A stretch of DNA of 64,000 nucleotides, from positions 123,430 to 187,429 of the forward strand of contig LSRX01000419.1 in assembly GCA_001939145.1 (NCBI GenBank), written 5' to 3'. Positions 32,286 through 44,100 of this stretch are shown one piece after another. The stretch's first letter is position 1. Each line of letters opens with the position of its first letter. The notes under the pieces were generated by a model. That model did not search any database. It had not been told where the DNA came from and saw only the letters and a program-made list of their open reading frames with translations. A program made the translations under genes and the position numbers. This stretch comes from Symbiodinium microadriaticum (taxonomy: Eukaryota; Sar; Dinophyceae; Suessiales; Symbiodiniaceae).

Positions 32286-32539
32286 GTGTAGTGTCTTCAG
32301 AGTTTACGTACAGGGCAAGGGCTCCGGGCTTGGGGCTTATAGGGTCTAAAACCCTAAACTCTAAACCCCAAAACCCAAAACCCAAAACCAAAACCCAAAA
32401 CCTTAAGGGTGAGAGGGAAGGAGTTCTGGACTCGAGTGCAGTAGAGTCCATCGGGGGTGCAGTCGTCGAACCAATAGGGTTTCGGGTTTAGGGTCAAAGC
32501 TTTAGGGTTTAGGGTCCTCACCCCTAGGCCCTAAACCCG

Positions 32540-33000
32540 AAAACTGGAAACGAAAGGTAGTGGAAAGGCTGGCAACCTACTTTTTCGGCAACTGGTTCAG
32601 TTGAGCACCGTAGAGAACCAAATGAATGGCCAGACTGGTGTAGGAGGAAGGCAGTGACTAAAATCACATGCAATCGAGAAGATCTTTGAAACAGTTGTGA
32701 AGCTATGTTCAGGGTTCACGAACCCAGTGCATCGTCATTGAGCTTGAGAGCATACAGTCGGGCGTCGTAATTAGACTCTGTCGCTCACTCCGAGCAGACC
32801 AAACGCATGACGATCCACCGCCGCTTCACCTGGGCAACAGATGGACGCGAGGTCGGAAGCCGCCGCGAGAGGCGCCCCATTCACAACGGTCCCGGCACGG
32901 TCATCGAATTGGTGTGAGGTGCAATCTTGCACGATCCCATCGGCCAGCGCCTCAAGAGAGCGGTGCGTCAGATGATGATGAAGATCATGGCATACGGAAG
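32540..33000. other. GC-rich island, unresolved
   Basis: 32,780-32,990 is GC-rich and open in more than one plus frame (for example GASDDDEDHGIRK near its right end) and abuts the inverted-repeat element at 33,003. Probably exonic, but no unique model. Confidence 0.3.
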
Positions 33001-33002
33001 TC

Positions 33003-33087
33003 TCCGATAATACGGGGGTACCTTATTTGGGTCCTTGTAGTAGGGATCCTACTATTTAGGGTGCTATTAGGGTCCCCTATTTTCGGA
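33003..33087 (+). mobile_element. MITE-like element family I
   Basis: Imperfect inverted ends TCCGATAATACGGGGGTACC and GGGTCCCCTATTTTCGGA around an 85-bp unit. Confidence 0.5.
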
Positions 33088-33444
33088 AACCGCTGTGATG
33101 CTTCGCACGGATGCGAGCGCAATAAAGTGTGCGAAGGTTTAGGGTTTAGGGTTCAGGGCTGTGGGTTAGGGGTTTAGGGTTTAGGGTTTAAGGACTACTA
33201 ACATCAATAATAATACTAATATCAATGATAATGCTAGTAACAATAACAACCAACCGTAATAAGAGCAATCATGGCAATAACAACAGTAAGGATCTTGTAG
33301 TAACAATACTTATACTGCACATAGAAACAGTAAGAGTAGTGAGTAGTGGTCTTGAGCTGGTCTTAATACTAATTGCTAGGCTTTCTGGGAAACGGATTCA
33401 GGGTGGCCTTTGAGTTGGAGTCCTAGGGTCCTACAGTAACGTGT

Positions 33445-33500
33445 GTCTGTGTGTGTGTGTGTGTGTGACTGTGTCTGTGTCTGTGTCTGTGTCTGGTGGG
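33445..33500. repeat. TG/CTGTGT microsatellite
   Basis: GTGTGTGTG run followed by CTGTGT units. Confidence 0.85.
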
Positions 33501-33623
33501 TGGGTGTCTATGTGTGCGTAGGTGGCCGTGCATTCCTGGCTGCAATGAAATGTTTTTCTCCTGGACAGTGCACAGATGTGAAAACACAATCTGTACAGAC
33601 AGGTGGATAGGTAGGTCGGCTTC

Positions 33624-33714
33624 TATACCCTTAGCATCAAAATAGCCCAAAAGCCTTACAGAATACGGTCTTTGAGTCCAAAAGCTTTAACATATGAGTC
33701 CTTTGAGGGTAAGG
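33624..33714 (+). mobile_element. MITE family G, copy 1
   Basis: Begins ATACCCTTAGCATCAAAATA, then GCCCAAAAGCC, and ends CCTTTGAGGGTAAGGG. It matches 48,896-48,989 along its whole length; the right end is more diverged. Confidence 0.65.
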
Positions 33715-33859
33715 GATAGGATGCTAGGCCTGAGAGCAAGATTCTCACTGCGAAAGGGAACCGCCTCTTGCCACTGTTGCCGCAGAGGTTTGGAGGGGTT
33801 TAGGACTTCATGCTGTAGAACTTTCCGCTAAGGCTCGAAATGTAGAAACATTACCTATA

Positions 33860-34145
33860 TATATATATACACATAGATGCATGCACATATATATATATAT
33901 ATACATACATATACATACATACATACATACATACATACATACATACAAACATACATACATATGTATGTANCATATATATATATATATACATACATATACA
34001 TACATACATACATACATACATACATACATACAAACATACATACATATGTATGTATGTAATTATGTATGTATGTATGTATGTATGTATGCATGTATGTATG
34101 TATGGATGGATGCATGCATGTATGTATGTATGTATGTATGTATGC
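33860..34145. repeat. TACA then TATG microsatellite, duplicated around an N
   Basis: TA, TACA and TATG units. The stretch before the N at 33,970 (33,888-33,969) is repeated almost exactly after it (33,971-34,053). Left half TACA and right half TATG are inverted complements. Confidence 0.9.
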
Positions 34146-34160
34146 ATGTATGTGTATTTA
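34146..34160 (+). repeat. Left target-site duplication
   Basis: ATGTATGTGTATTTA, identical to 46,217-46,231, directly abutting the 5' end of the retrotransposon. Confidence 0.7.
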
Positions 34161-34343
34161 GGGCTCAGGAATACCGGCAGCGGATCGCTAGAGCCCCAGG
34201 CGTAGATCCTTTAGGACTTCGCCGCCATCAAGAACCCACCGAGAAGTCCGGCTTGGCACCGGAGGCTTCGACAGAGGCGTTCTACTACACGCCGTCTGAT
34301 CAAGAGTGGGATCTGTGTTTCCAGACAGCAGCTCTCAAGGCTC
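34161..34343 (+). other. 5' leader of the retrotransposon
   Basis: Starts GGGCTCAGGAATACCGG. It is open in the frame that later carries ORF2 and reads like protein (RIARAPGVDPLGLRRHQ), so it may be a frameshifted 5' part of ORF1 or a leader ORF. Promoter elements cannot be identified. Confidence 0.4.
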
Positions 34344-35534
34344 GTGAAACATCACGGGACCTGCCCCTACCAGTGTCAGTCTCTCCTTCAGATGGGAGGC
34401 AAGAAGAACAGTTGGAAACAGCAGCAAGAATGGGAGGGCCAAACTTATCGTCAGCCACACGGCAATTGGTCGGTCTGGCCAGGTGCACGGCGTTCATCGC
34501 GGCAACATGGGCAGGAGTGGGCGCCACCCAGGACTCAGGAAGTGCAATTTCCTGCCTACGATACCAACTGGAAGGATTCAGTTGGTATGGTTGCGGTGCA
34601 AACCAAGAGGACCTCGGCCCAGAGCTCTGCGGGGCCAACCTTGACTCAGGTGGTCCAATCGGCAGTCAACAATGCCAGGAAGATGGACAACAAGTTGGGT
34701 GCCCTTCAGGCCGAAATTGTGGCAAGGCACGACAAGTTCCTTGCCTACAAGGAGGGTATGCGACAGGCATACCAGAAAGAAAGGACTCGATACACAAGCG
34801 ATGTGCAGAAGCTCGAACACGAGATCGCGGCTATCCATGCCCAGCAGCAAGCTGCCTACCAGGAGATCAAGCAGGCGGCCTTTACTGGTGCACTGGAGAT
34901 GCCCGCTGCCAGCCAAGTGGCAGCACAGGAGTGGGAGAATATGTGCGAGCAGCCCACAGTGCCAGAAAGCTCCCTCACGCAAGACCTCGCTCGACTGGCG
35001 GCAGCTTTGGCTGCATCAGGACAGGGACCTGCGAGACAGCAACCAGTGCCTATGACACCGCCTCGCAGACCGATTGGGATCCCTCCCATGACGCCACCAG
35101 CAGTTGGCAATGCGGAGAGTCAGTACGAAGATGTGCGCATGACGGACCCCTACATGCCGGCAGAGAATGGCGAGCCCCTCATCTCCGAGGTGCCGCCACC
35201 CGGATTGGGATCCGCATCACGGCCGGCCACGCGACAGCAGCCGAGAGCTGCGGACCCGAAGAGGAAACCGATCAAGCCAGCCGTGCCACAGCAGGTCAAG
35301 CCTCCTGTTATCAGTTCCCCCTCCTTGGGAGACAAGTTGGACAGCAAGAGGGATTCATTGATTGCAGAAAGGATGGCTATGAGGCCCTTCGGCACCGGAC
35401 CTCCTGTCGTGCCTGCCGCGCACCCACCCGACTCTGCCTCGGCTATGCCCACAGAGGCAGGACTCCCAGAAGCCGCCCCGGAAAACAAGGCCATACAGGA
35501 GCTCTCAGAGGACGAGCTCTTCGGCACCGAGTGA
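34344..35534 (+). CDS. Retrotransposon ORF1 (coiled-coil, gag-like)
   Basis: A 396-residue protein, probably a nucleic-acid-binding chaperone or particle protein as in other LINE ORF1s (inference from position). Residues 1-100 are Gln/Trp/Ser-rich. About 110-190 is a long charged helix (KMDNKLGALQAEIVAR and following) typical of a coiled coil. The C-terminal half is Pro-rich with a basic patch (RAADPKRKPIKPA) and an acidic end (SEDELFGTE). No zinc knuckle or RRM is visible. An internal ATG at 34,392 (MGGKKNSWKQQQEW) may be the true start. The next frame begins 8 nt after its stop. Confidence 0.6.
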   Translation: MKHHGTCPYQCQSLLQMGGKKNSWKQQQEWEGQTYRQPHGNWSVWPGARRSSRQHGQEWAPPRTQEVQFPAYDTNWKDSVGMVAVQTKRTSAQSSAGPTLTQVVQSAVNNARKMDNKLGALQAEIVARHDKFLAYKEGMRQAYQKERTRYTSDVQKLEHEIAAIHAQQQAAYQEIKQAAFTGALEMPAASQVAAQEWENMCEQPTVPESSLTQDLARLAAALAASGQGPARQQPVPMTPPRRPIGIPPMTPPAVGNAESQYEDVRMTDPYMPAENGEPLISEVPPPGLGSASRPATRQQPRAADPKRKPIKPAVPQQVKPPVISSPSLGDKLDSKRDSLIAERMAMRPFGTGPPVVPAAHPPDSASAMPTEAGLPEAAPENKAIQELSEDELFGTE

Positions 35535-35542
35535 CAGCAGAC

Positions 35543-38194
35543 ATGAGGCGAGCTGTTGAGGAAACTTCTCTTTGCCTTGCTTGTCCTCTGGTCAGCCAGA
35601 GCACTAGTGTCCAGCTTGGGAATGCTGGACACTGTGCTCAGTTGCGGGTCGGAGAAGACGGCTTTGGCGCGGAAAGGTTTTCTCTAAACGCTCGTTCTCA
35701 TGTCAACAGTTCAGTCTGTACAGGATTGAGAGGTTGTAGCAGTCTGATTTTCCATAACATTGTTTCTGCCTGCTGTGATTTTCACAACCCTCAGAGGAGC
35801 AGACCTTTCGGTCATTGGGGACGGGCTGTCTACAAGCTTGTCCATGACTACGCCAGGCAACATGTGCTTCACATTCCCTTTGCTTGGTCGACTTGTGGGC
35901 TTCATGCTGCAAGGGATTGGTCTTTCTCCTGGGTCGCCCCACTTTGGATAGCTCGAGGTTGTTTCAGGCCGTTGGCGCCATCTTTAGAGGCTGCCACTCC
36001 GAGGTTTGAAGGCACGCAGAGTTGCGCCGGATATAAAGGCTGCTCCTGTTTTGTCCAAGCCATCGCCGTTCCTCTTGTATCCTCGGTGTGCAATGCGTCC
36101 TGCCCTATGTCTGTGCAGGCAATGTGTGCCCCGCTTCCGTGGAATTTCTTGGATTTCTTCATTGTGAATTGGATTTCCCTTGGGGTCACTTTTCTGGGCG
36201 CTATGCTTTTCTCTCTCTGTAGCCTTGTTTTGGGCTTGTTACATGGCCAACGAGTAGGACGGGCCGCGCCTACCGTTTCTCGGTCATATCCGCCTTTGTG
36301 CTTGATCAAAGCCTTGGGTTCCGCTGGTTCCTTTAACAACCCACCGCTCATTTGGAGCCCGGCTGTATGCAGGCGCCCCAAAGGATCATGGCAGGTGGTG
36401 CGACCACATATGTGGCAAAGGTGGGCCATAGGGGTTTTGGTTTTCCTTAACATCCCTAGTCGAGTATGGGCTATCCCCGGCGGAACTGAGGCATCGGGAG
36501 CCCTTACAACCCTCGCTGAGGCTTTCCTACCGTTTGCCGACCTGCCAAATCCGTCTGTCGCTATCGCAGCTGACGTGGATCTGGAGGAGGTTGAAGGAAC
36601 ACCCTCTCCAGTTCAAACCGTGGGCTTTTCGGTTTTCGCGCCCCATTACCAGACCGTTTTCTCCCAGACCTCTGTGTTGCCTGGCGAAGGAACTTCCTCT
36701 GTAATCCGAAAGGTCTGGGATCTGCCTGTTGACCTGCCATTCGCTTACCTGGATTGTGCTGAGCCAACAGTCCCCTTGATCGATGAGCATTCAATCTCGG
36801 TTGTGGTTTTCCCGCACATCCTTGATGACACAGGCCATGCAGCGGTGATTATTGACCTTTCTGCTGTCGGCGGCAATGTCTTTGCCGCGGTGTTACCAGC
36901 AAGCCTCACAGCCCGTGAGTGGGGGCCTTTCGTTGGGGCCCTTGTTGACCCAAGGATCGAAGAGCTCGACACCTTTGCGGGGACTTCAACAGAGCCTTAC
37001 CAGTGGAATGAGCCCCTGCAGCTGGTTCACGGAGTAGTCCTTTTTGTGCGGGGGACCCACTACACTCAGCGGTCTGGAACATCACTTGATGCTCTGCTTG
37101 CTGACAGCTCTCAGTGGAGGCCCTTCTGCAACGTGCCCAGGCCTTCCCGCTCGCCGGGCTTCTGCCTCATGATGGATAGCGACCGATGGTTTCTGCATAA
37201 GTCGGATTTCCCAAGGAGGTCTCTCCTGCAGGCAGCTGCCTCCTGTGTCGGCATGAGTGAAGATACAACAACGTTTGGGGTTGCCAGTGTTCCGCCCGTG
37301 AGCAACCTGTGCATGCATGGGGAGCTGTGCTCAGCGCTCTCCCTCATTGTAGCAGAACCTCCACCCCTACCTGTCCCACCGGCAAGAACGCCTCGCCAGG
37401 ACTACTTTGTCTTTCTGGACCTTAGGCCATTAGGTTTGCGTCCACAAGGTATTTTCCAGCATGACAACAGAGTTCATGTTCCCTCCCTTATTCGTCTGTT
37501 TGCGCCTCTGTTGCCGTCTGGGTACGAGATCGAAGTGCAAGGCGGTAGAAGGGACAGGCAATTCATTGAGGTTGTCTCGGGGACCACCCTGCTTTTTCAC
37601 GCCTCTCGTCCGTCTTCAGAGGAAAATGAGGTACCATCACCTCCTGATATGCCGTCCACACATGAAGGCAGTGAATCTGGATCCAGTGACACCCCGTCGC
37701 ATGACGCGGGTCCAGACACAGGAGGAGCTGCCAATGACGGTGAAACAAGAAGGACGATCCGCAGCAGATCTCCACGGCGCTTTGGCTATGCTGGGTGTTC
37801 GGCAAACACGACCACTGCATGGGCTGGAGGCCCCATTGAATCTCTGTTGCAGGCTGAGGTCACTTTTCAAGGTGATGATGCCCAGGATGTCGATGATGAT
37901 GATGCAGCATTACATGGGTTTTGTCTCCGATCCCCATGTACGCCCAGTCCACCTTGTGCATCCGCGACCCTAGGTTTGGAGGAGCCTGCCCATAAAAGCC
38001 ACACCTTGGACCCAGCCTCTAGGTGTGATTTGTGCCTTCCCCAGGCCGGCTGTTGTGGAGCTGGAGGCACCAAGGCCTTTGCAGTTCTTGCTGCCCTTTT
38101 CAAGCCGCGTATCGTGTGGATCGAATTATTGAGGGGCCACACGACACACGCGATGTCATTGAGGTCATCCAGCAATGTGACTTTGGAACTCTGA
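35543..38194 (+). pseudogene. Retrotransposon ORF2, segment 1 (hydrophobic region, beta-rich unit 1)
   Basis: First part of the giant ORF2. An ATG at 35,543 lies 8 nt past the ORF1 stop in another frame, a typical LINE layout. A strong hydrophobic stretch (GVTFLGAMLFSLCSLVLG, about 36,185-36,240) is followed by a signal-peptide-like segment (WAIGVLVFLNIPSRVWA, about 36,420-36,473). Then comes beta-rich unit 1, with modules around 36,810-37,065 and 37,402-37,615, ending in a Ser/Asp-rich linker with RSRSPRR. The frame ends at 38,194, while the continuing sequence is in another frame, so there is a break between about 38,000 and 38,110. The role of this region is unknown. Confidence 0.55.
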
Positions 38195-40480
38195 GGTCAG
38201 GATCTTTCGCCTGCGTTCCGGCCTTTCCGCAACTTCACCGGAACATGGGGTCAGTTGTTGTTACCCCTCTCTGGACGACAGCTGCTAACAAATGTGTTGT
38301 CATTCTTGACTTCCGTGGCCTGGGCGGCAAAGCCTTTGCTGAGATAGTGTACGACGTCCTTTCGCACAGTTTCTGCATGCAACAAGGGCGGAGTCTTGGA
38401 TTCGAGGATTTCTCAGCTTATGCCTTTGGCAGCAATAGTCCCCTTTTACCAGGTGCCTCCCTCAGCGCTGTACCTGGGGGTACCATCCAGTTTTGCAGAG
38501 CAGGTTCGGAGCCTGTACGGTTTGGCACGCTCGATTCAAGAATCAATTGTCGTGCATTTTGGCCACGCGTCTCCGTATCCTCTGAGGAGTTCGATGTCCC
38601 CAGCCTGCTCGCTTTGTATGCGGATCAGCATGCGGTTGTGCAACTCTGTGGTACAGAGCAAGGGGTTCCAAGGGGGTATCTAGAATCTCTTGTTGAACGG
38701 GGTCACGGAGAAGCCACCATCATCTTTCCTGTGGGGCATCAGCTCGCTGACGTGAACGTGAGAGGTGTTTCATGCCAGAACGCTGCTGCTGTTTTTCCCC
38801 TTACCCCCATCCCTGAGAGGCAAGGAGTCATTGTGTTCCTCGACACAAGACAGGTGGGACAAATGCCTAGCTTCTCATATATAGGTACGATCCCAATCTG
38901 CCCACAAGACCTCATTGACAGGTTGCATCTCAAACCTCCTGTTAATTTTGCCACGGTGCTGTGCGGAGTGCGTGGCACTGAAAAAGAGGTCTTCCTCCAA
39001 GAAGGTGAAGTTGTCAGTGTGCAGTTCTGGGACGCAAGTCACCATCCTGACGCCGACAGTGCAATGTCGACCCCGGGAGCGGCGGCTCCTGCTCACCGCA
39101 ACCGCAGAAGGACCTCGCACCAACACCGAGTACTTGGTCAGGTTTGTGTCGGCGCTGCTCTATTCGGCCAAAGTCTCGCTGTTCAGGTGCCTCGGCCACC
39201 ACTTTCTGTCCTTGACTGTGAGGTTTCTCTGGAGCCTTGGGCATGCAAGCTCCTGCAGGAGCCAAGACCTGGGGGAACAGTTAGCAGTGACACCATCTCT
39301 TCCCTGAGGTTCCTTGCGGGTGAGTTCGGGGAACCTTGGCCTTTTCTGCCCCCCCTTGGCGAAGACGGCTCGCACACCCAGATGCCGCAGCCGAACCGGC
39401 ATCTCCACTTACAGGAGAGCCCCGTTGAAATCGACTTTGTCTTGCTCTCCATTGACTTCATGCCTGAAGAGGTCACGGTTGCTTTGCACTTGCCTTCTGA
39501 GGTTGATGATGTGATGCCCAATGTCCAGGCAAACCGGCTGCCAGCACACGCGGCACTTTTCCCATTCCTGATCGAGGTTGTGCCTCAGCCGTACTCGACG
39601 TTTGGGGTTTTGCTTGCCGTCCCACTTTGGGCCCGGCACTCCCTGGTGGTTTGTATCAACACGGAGCCATGCGGCGGGCACCTTTTTGCAAGTAGTGCCC
39701 CTCTTGTTGCGGATTGGTACTCGCTTCTGGCGTTAACGAACCTCGGCATCAGTGCACCCGTTGACATCTATGTGGGTTCCTCCCAATACCCCCTTGCAGA
39801 TGGTGCGGACACCTTCCTCGAACAAGGAATGCTCATCACCTTTGCGCCCGCCCTTGATGATGCACCTGCGTTCTATGATTTAGGTGCAATGCTGGAAACC
39901 GGACTTTCGTGGGGAAGCCTTTCAGATCGCGAGGTTTCGGTCACTCCAGCCGCTTTTTGTCTCTGCGTGACGGGGGGACATCATGTGTTGGAAGCTCCGC
40001 ACGATAGGGATGTGCACAGAAGCGACATTGCTCGTCTCCTCGAGCTCCAGGAGGATTCACTTGTTGTGACACCGGCAAATCCAAGGATCCGGGATGTTGC
40101 AGTACGTGGACGACCATGCCTTACAGTTGTTGCCGCGGACGAGACCACCGAGGTTGGGGTTAGCCTAGGTTTGGTTGACTGCCGTGCGCTGCACCAGGGT
40201 TGGTTATGTCTCAATTTTCGTCAGGGTCGCGTGCTTCTGACGCAACTTGAGGAGGATCTAGGTGCCTTTGCCCCAGTAGGGTGGCAAGCTGTCATCCTGG
40301 GAGCGAACCCAGTCGATGACACTCTGTTTATGCAGCCTGGACAGACCCTTGTCGCTGCGTACACACCTCTGGATAGGGCAGCTCTAGAACCTGAAGGCTC
40401 GGAACCCTCGGACGGGGACGATTCTTCACCTTCGTCAGATGCTGATTCTGACTTTGCAGACACTGAAGCACATGGGGATG
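36600..40480 (+). repeat. Three tandem protein-level units in ORF2
   Basis: Each unit of about 1.35-1.45 kb has two related modules. Module a: SVVVFPHILDDTGHAAVI, SVVVTPLWTTAANKCVVI and GVLLAVPLWARHSLVVC, each followed by a Gly-Gly turn, begin near 36,807, 38,248 and 39,604. Module b: YFVFLDLRPLGLRPQ, GVIVFLDTRQVGQMPS and VSLGLVDCRALHQG begin near 37,402, 38,826 and 40,156. Similarity is visible in protein but not in DNA, so the triplication is old. Confidence 0.5.
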
Positions 40481-41175
40481 ATGAACCCCTACATGGTGCG
40501 CCTGAGGCCAACATCCTCCCTAACGAGCCCAGCCTGGGGTCCACTGCTGGGAGTAATTGGGGGTATGGCCGCCCTTGTACACCTCCTTTCCTCTTAGGGT
40601 TTAGTCCCCTTGTGGTTACCGCATGTCTTGGTGTTGCTGGAGCCTCTCACCAACCAAGGAAGACGCGTTCTGCAGCAGCCAGGCGCAGGCGTCCTTTTCC
40701 GCCCCGCGCCAAATTTCCTCTTGGGGACCTCTGCCTGCTGTTCCTGGTCCTTCTTGTTGAAGGCAGAGCTGTTCAATTTCATGCGGAGCTCACTCGACAC
40801 GATCGTGCCTCTGTCCTGCCACGATGTGTCCCCCTGCACCTAGAGCTGCCGACCTCGGGACCGCCCGTATGCGAGACCGCTCCGTCTGTGCGGCCTGAGC
40901 TTCTCCAATGCGAGCCTGCTCTACCTCAATCCGCGGAGAGCTCCCCGATACGACCTCCGGGGCCCAATCTGTGCATTTTGATGCCATTGCATCCTTCCCA
41001 GGACCGACGCTCCTGGAGGAGTGCTTTCAGGAATCGGAAGGGGAACCCTTTCTGGAAGCGCTGGCAATCTTACAAACACTTACAGAGCATTTCCAGACCA
41101 GACCCCTCATTGCCTTGGGGCGGACATGTTTGCAGCTTTTTCCATTTGCTTGGCCAGCCGAGGACTCTGCCATGA
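38032..41175 (+). pseudogene. Retrotransposon ORF2, segment 2 (beta-rich units 2 and 3)
   Basis: Open frame carrying units 2 and 3, each with a VVILDFRGLGG-type strand-turn and an FLDTRQVG-type strand, plus a shared linker pair (ADVNVRGVSCQNAAAV and RIRDVAVRGRPCLTVV). An acidic linker (SDGDDSSPSSDADSDFAD) follows unit 3, then a hydrophobic stretch (GDLCLLFLVLLVEGRAVQ, about 40,724-40,777). The last part, beyond about 40,960, is out of frame with the RNase H segment, so another frameshift lies between 40,900 and 40,990. No enzyme motif is visible. Confidence 0.55.
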
Positions 41176-44100
41176 ATGCTGCGGGACGGGCTCCAGTTGA
41201 GGGGTTTGACTATGATAAGCCACTCGCTTTCGGGTCCCTAGAGTTAGGATTCAACACCCATCAGCTGCACGCTCTTTTCCAACCGCGTTTTGTGTGCCTC
41301 TCTCTCGCCGACTGCACACAAGCCCTCGCTCCTTCTTTGCGGCAGAGCTTTCGGAAGTTTCTTGCACAGGATTTCGGGGAGCTACCAGCTGGAGGGTCGT
41401 GTTTTGTTGATGGGTCATTCCACCCTCATGTTGATGAAGATAAGCAGCTGTCAGGTTGGTCATGTGTTTTTGTCGAGCCATCGAATAGAAGATGCGGCGT
41501 CGTCTCTGGCAGCCTCCCCGCCTGGTTTTCCACCTGTGATGGACGCCAGTCAGCCTTTCGTGCAGAGTGCCTTGCTCTTGTGGCAGGGCTGTGGCTTGGG
41601 GCCTCGACCTGGCAATACCGCGGGTTCACCGTCTTCTCGGATTGTCAAGCGGCCCTTTCAATTGCATCTGGTCAGGTAACTGTGCATACTGAGGGTGTTG
41701 CTCAGGTACTCTGCCACGTTGCCAGCTGCTGTCGAACTTTCTCCTCAGATGGGATCAACTTCGTGCAAATTCCAGGCCATGCTGGCATTATTGGAAATGA
41801 GCTTGCGGATGTCGCCGCCAAATCAGCCGCCATATCCTGGCCAATCGGCTCCTTGCAATGGGATTCGTGTGTTGGGCCAGACTGGTGGGCTTCCCAGGGC
41901 GCTCTCTGGTCCTGGTGTGGAGTAGTCTGCAGGCGGGCACAAGGTGATGACTCCCTGCCATCCCCACTAGGTGACAACCTTGTTGCAGGTAGAAACGCTG
42001 CTGGCCACGAGCTCACAGTAGATTCCCTCAAGCCCTTCCTCCCGGATATCACCTACCCTGTTGACCCGGAAGCTGTAAGCTGTGGGCAACTGCATCTCCG
42101 AATGGTGTCCTACAACGCCTTGTCGCTCGCAGGTGAAAAAGGGAAGGTAGGTGAAGAAGGGCTGGCATTCAAACCGGCCCGCCCTGCTCTTCTGGCCAAG
42201 CAGCTGTCGTGCGCGGACATCCACTGTGCTGCTATACAAGAAGCCCGCACTCCGGAAGGTACGGTACATACTGGGGATTTTGTCCGTTTCTGTTCGGGAG
42301 GGCTGCGGGGCCATTTCGGTATAGAGTTATGGTTCCGTAAAAACCACTGTCTCGTTGACTTTGGAGGGCAGTCGCAACTGACGTTTCAACCCTCTGCCTT
42401 TGTGGCCACTGTCAAGGATCCACGGCGCCTGGTTGTGGTCTTCAAACAAGGAGGCCTGCAAATTGTCTTTGCCGGCCTGCATGCGCCGCCCCGTGGTGCG
42501 GACCCTGCGACCATCACGGATTGGTGGCAGGAAACCGAAGACATTCTCTACCGTGAATCCCGCGGTAGGTTGTTGGTGATAGGGGATGATTGTAACGCAT
42601 CGCTTGGCTCGCTAGAATCGGAGTCAGTCTCTGTGGTGGGAGCAGAGACGCAGGACCATGCTGGCGATCAGCTGCATGCACTGTTGCGCAAATGTGAATT
42701 GTGGGCACCTGCTACTTGGGAGGGAGTGCAGACGGGCCCTACCTGGACCTACGTCCAGCGACGCAACGGTGCTACTGCACGACCAGACTTCGTTCTCTTG
42801 CCCGCCATGTGGAAGCGAGGGGATATTTCCACGTGGACATCTCCGGACATCGCGGCAGCCAACAGTGTCATAGACCATGTTGCAACGGTTGCCGATGTTC
42901 GTTTGCGTGTCCGCTGTCGCCCGAGTCATCAACACAAACCTGCGAAGCGCATCGATGCCGCGGCAGTGGCAGACCCGCGGAATTCCGAGAAGCTTTCTGC
43001 CATTCTGCGGGAAGCGCCTAGGCCGGATTGGAAAGTGTCTGCGCACGATCATGTGTGCCAGATAACCGGTTATTTGCAGGGAGCTCTTGTTGAGGCGTTC
43101 CCGCAATCCCCACGGCGCCCTCTGCATCCCTTTCTCTCCGACACGGCTTGGGAGTTGCAGCAACAAGTTTCCTGGCTCCGACGCAGGTGTGCACATATTA
43201 AGGAGGTGGTGCGCAGGCAGACGCTACGAGCGATATTCGACGTTCTGTGCTCAAGATCCTCTGGTGCTGTTGAGGCATCCTCTGCTTGGCTTCGAGACGC
43301 GCAGTTTTCTCTGGCCTTGTACGGGTTTAGGCTTGGGGTCATTGCCCGTACCCTGCGTAATCGATGCAAGTCTGACAGAGCTGCGTATGTGGAGACTCTG
43401 GCAGACCAGGTGCAGTCCAGCCCCGATCAGGCTTTTCAGGCTGTTGCGAAGTTGCTCTGCCGGCGGAGGAAGAAACCCTACGCCCCGGCTGTCCTGCCTT
43501 CAATCAAGCAAGCCGACGGGTCGCGCTGTGAAACCTCTGATGAGGCAGCCTCCCGCTGGAGGGAATTCTTTGGTGGGCTTGAGGCTGGCCTCACGTGGAT
43601 TTACAAAGGGCGTGGAGAGCAGTCGGAGTGTTCTTCCTTTCGTGGGATCCTCTTGCTCTCAAACCTGGCTAAGGCTCTTCATCGGGCATATCGCCCATGC
43701 ATCCAATCCTACTTCGAGTCCCGGGCACCGCCCCTGCAGTTAGGCGGGCGCCGTGGTGCCAGTGTGGTCTTCGGATCGCACGTGATGCGGACTTTTATGA
43801 GGTGGCGATCAGGACAAGGAAGGACCTCAGCGGTGGTGTTTGCTGACGTTGCCGCAGCGTACTATTCAACCGTGAGATGCCTGGCAGCACGACACCCTGC
43901 AGACGAAGCTGTTGCTACTTCCGGCAGCTCTGACACTCCCCCAGCTGACGGAGACTCGCTTGAAGCCCAAAAGGCAGCTCCGTCTGCTCTGGCCAGAGGA
44001 GGTGCGGAACCGTGGCTGCAGGCGCTCACGGCCACGCTCAACACCGACACGTGGATGCTTCTGTGCGGAGACAGTGTGCCTATCTTGACGCATCGAGGGA

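Noticed and set aside
33881-35542. Extending ORF2 upstream through the microsatellite as one 1,437-residue protein
   Set aside because: This reading crosses the TACA repeat, an N and the ORF1 region in a non-coding frame; the real segment starts near 35,543.
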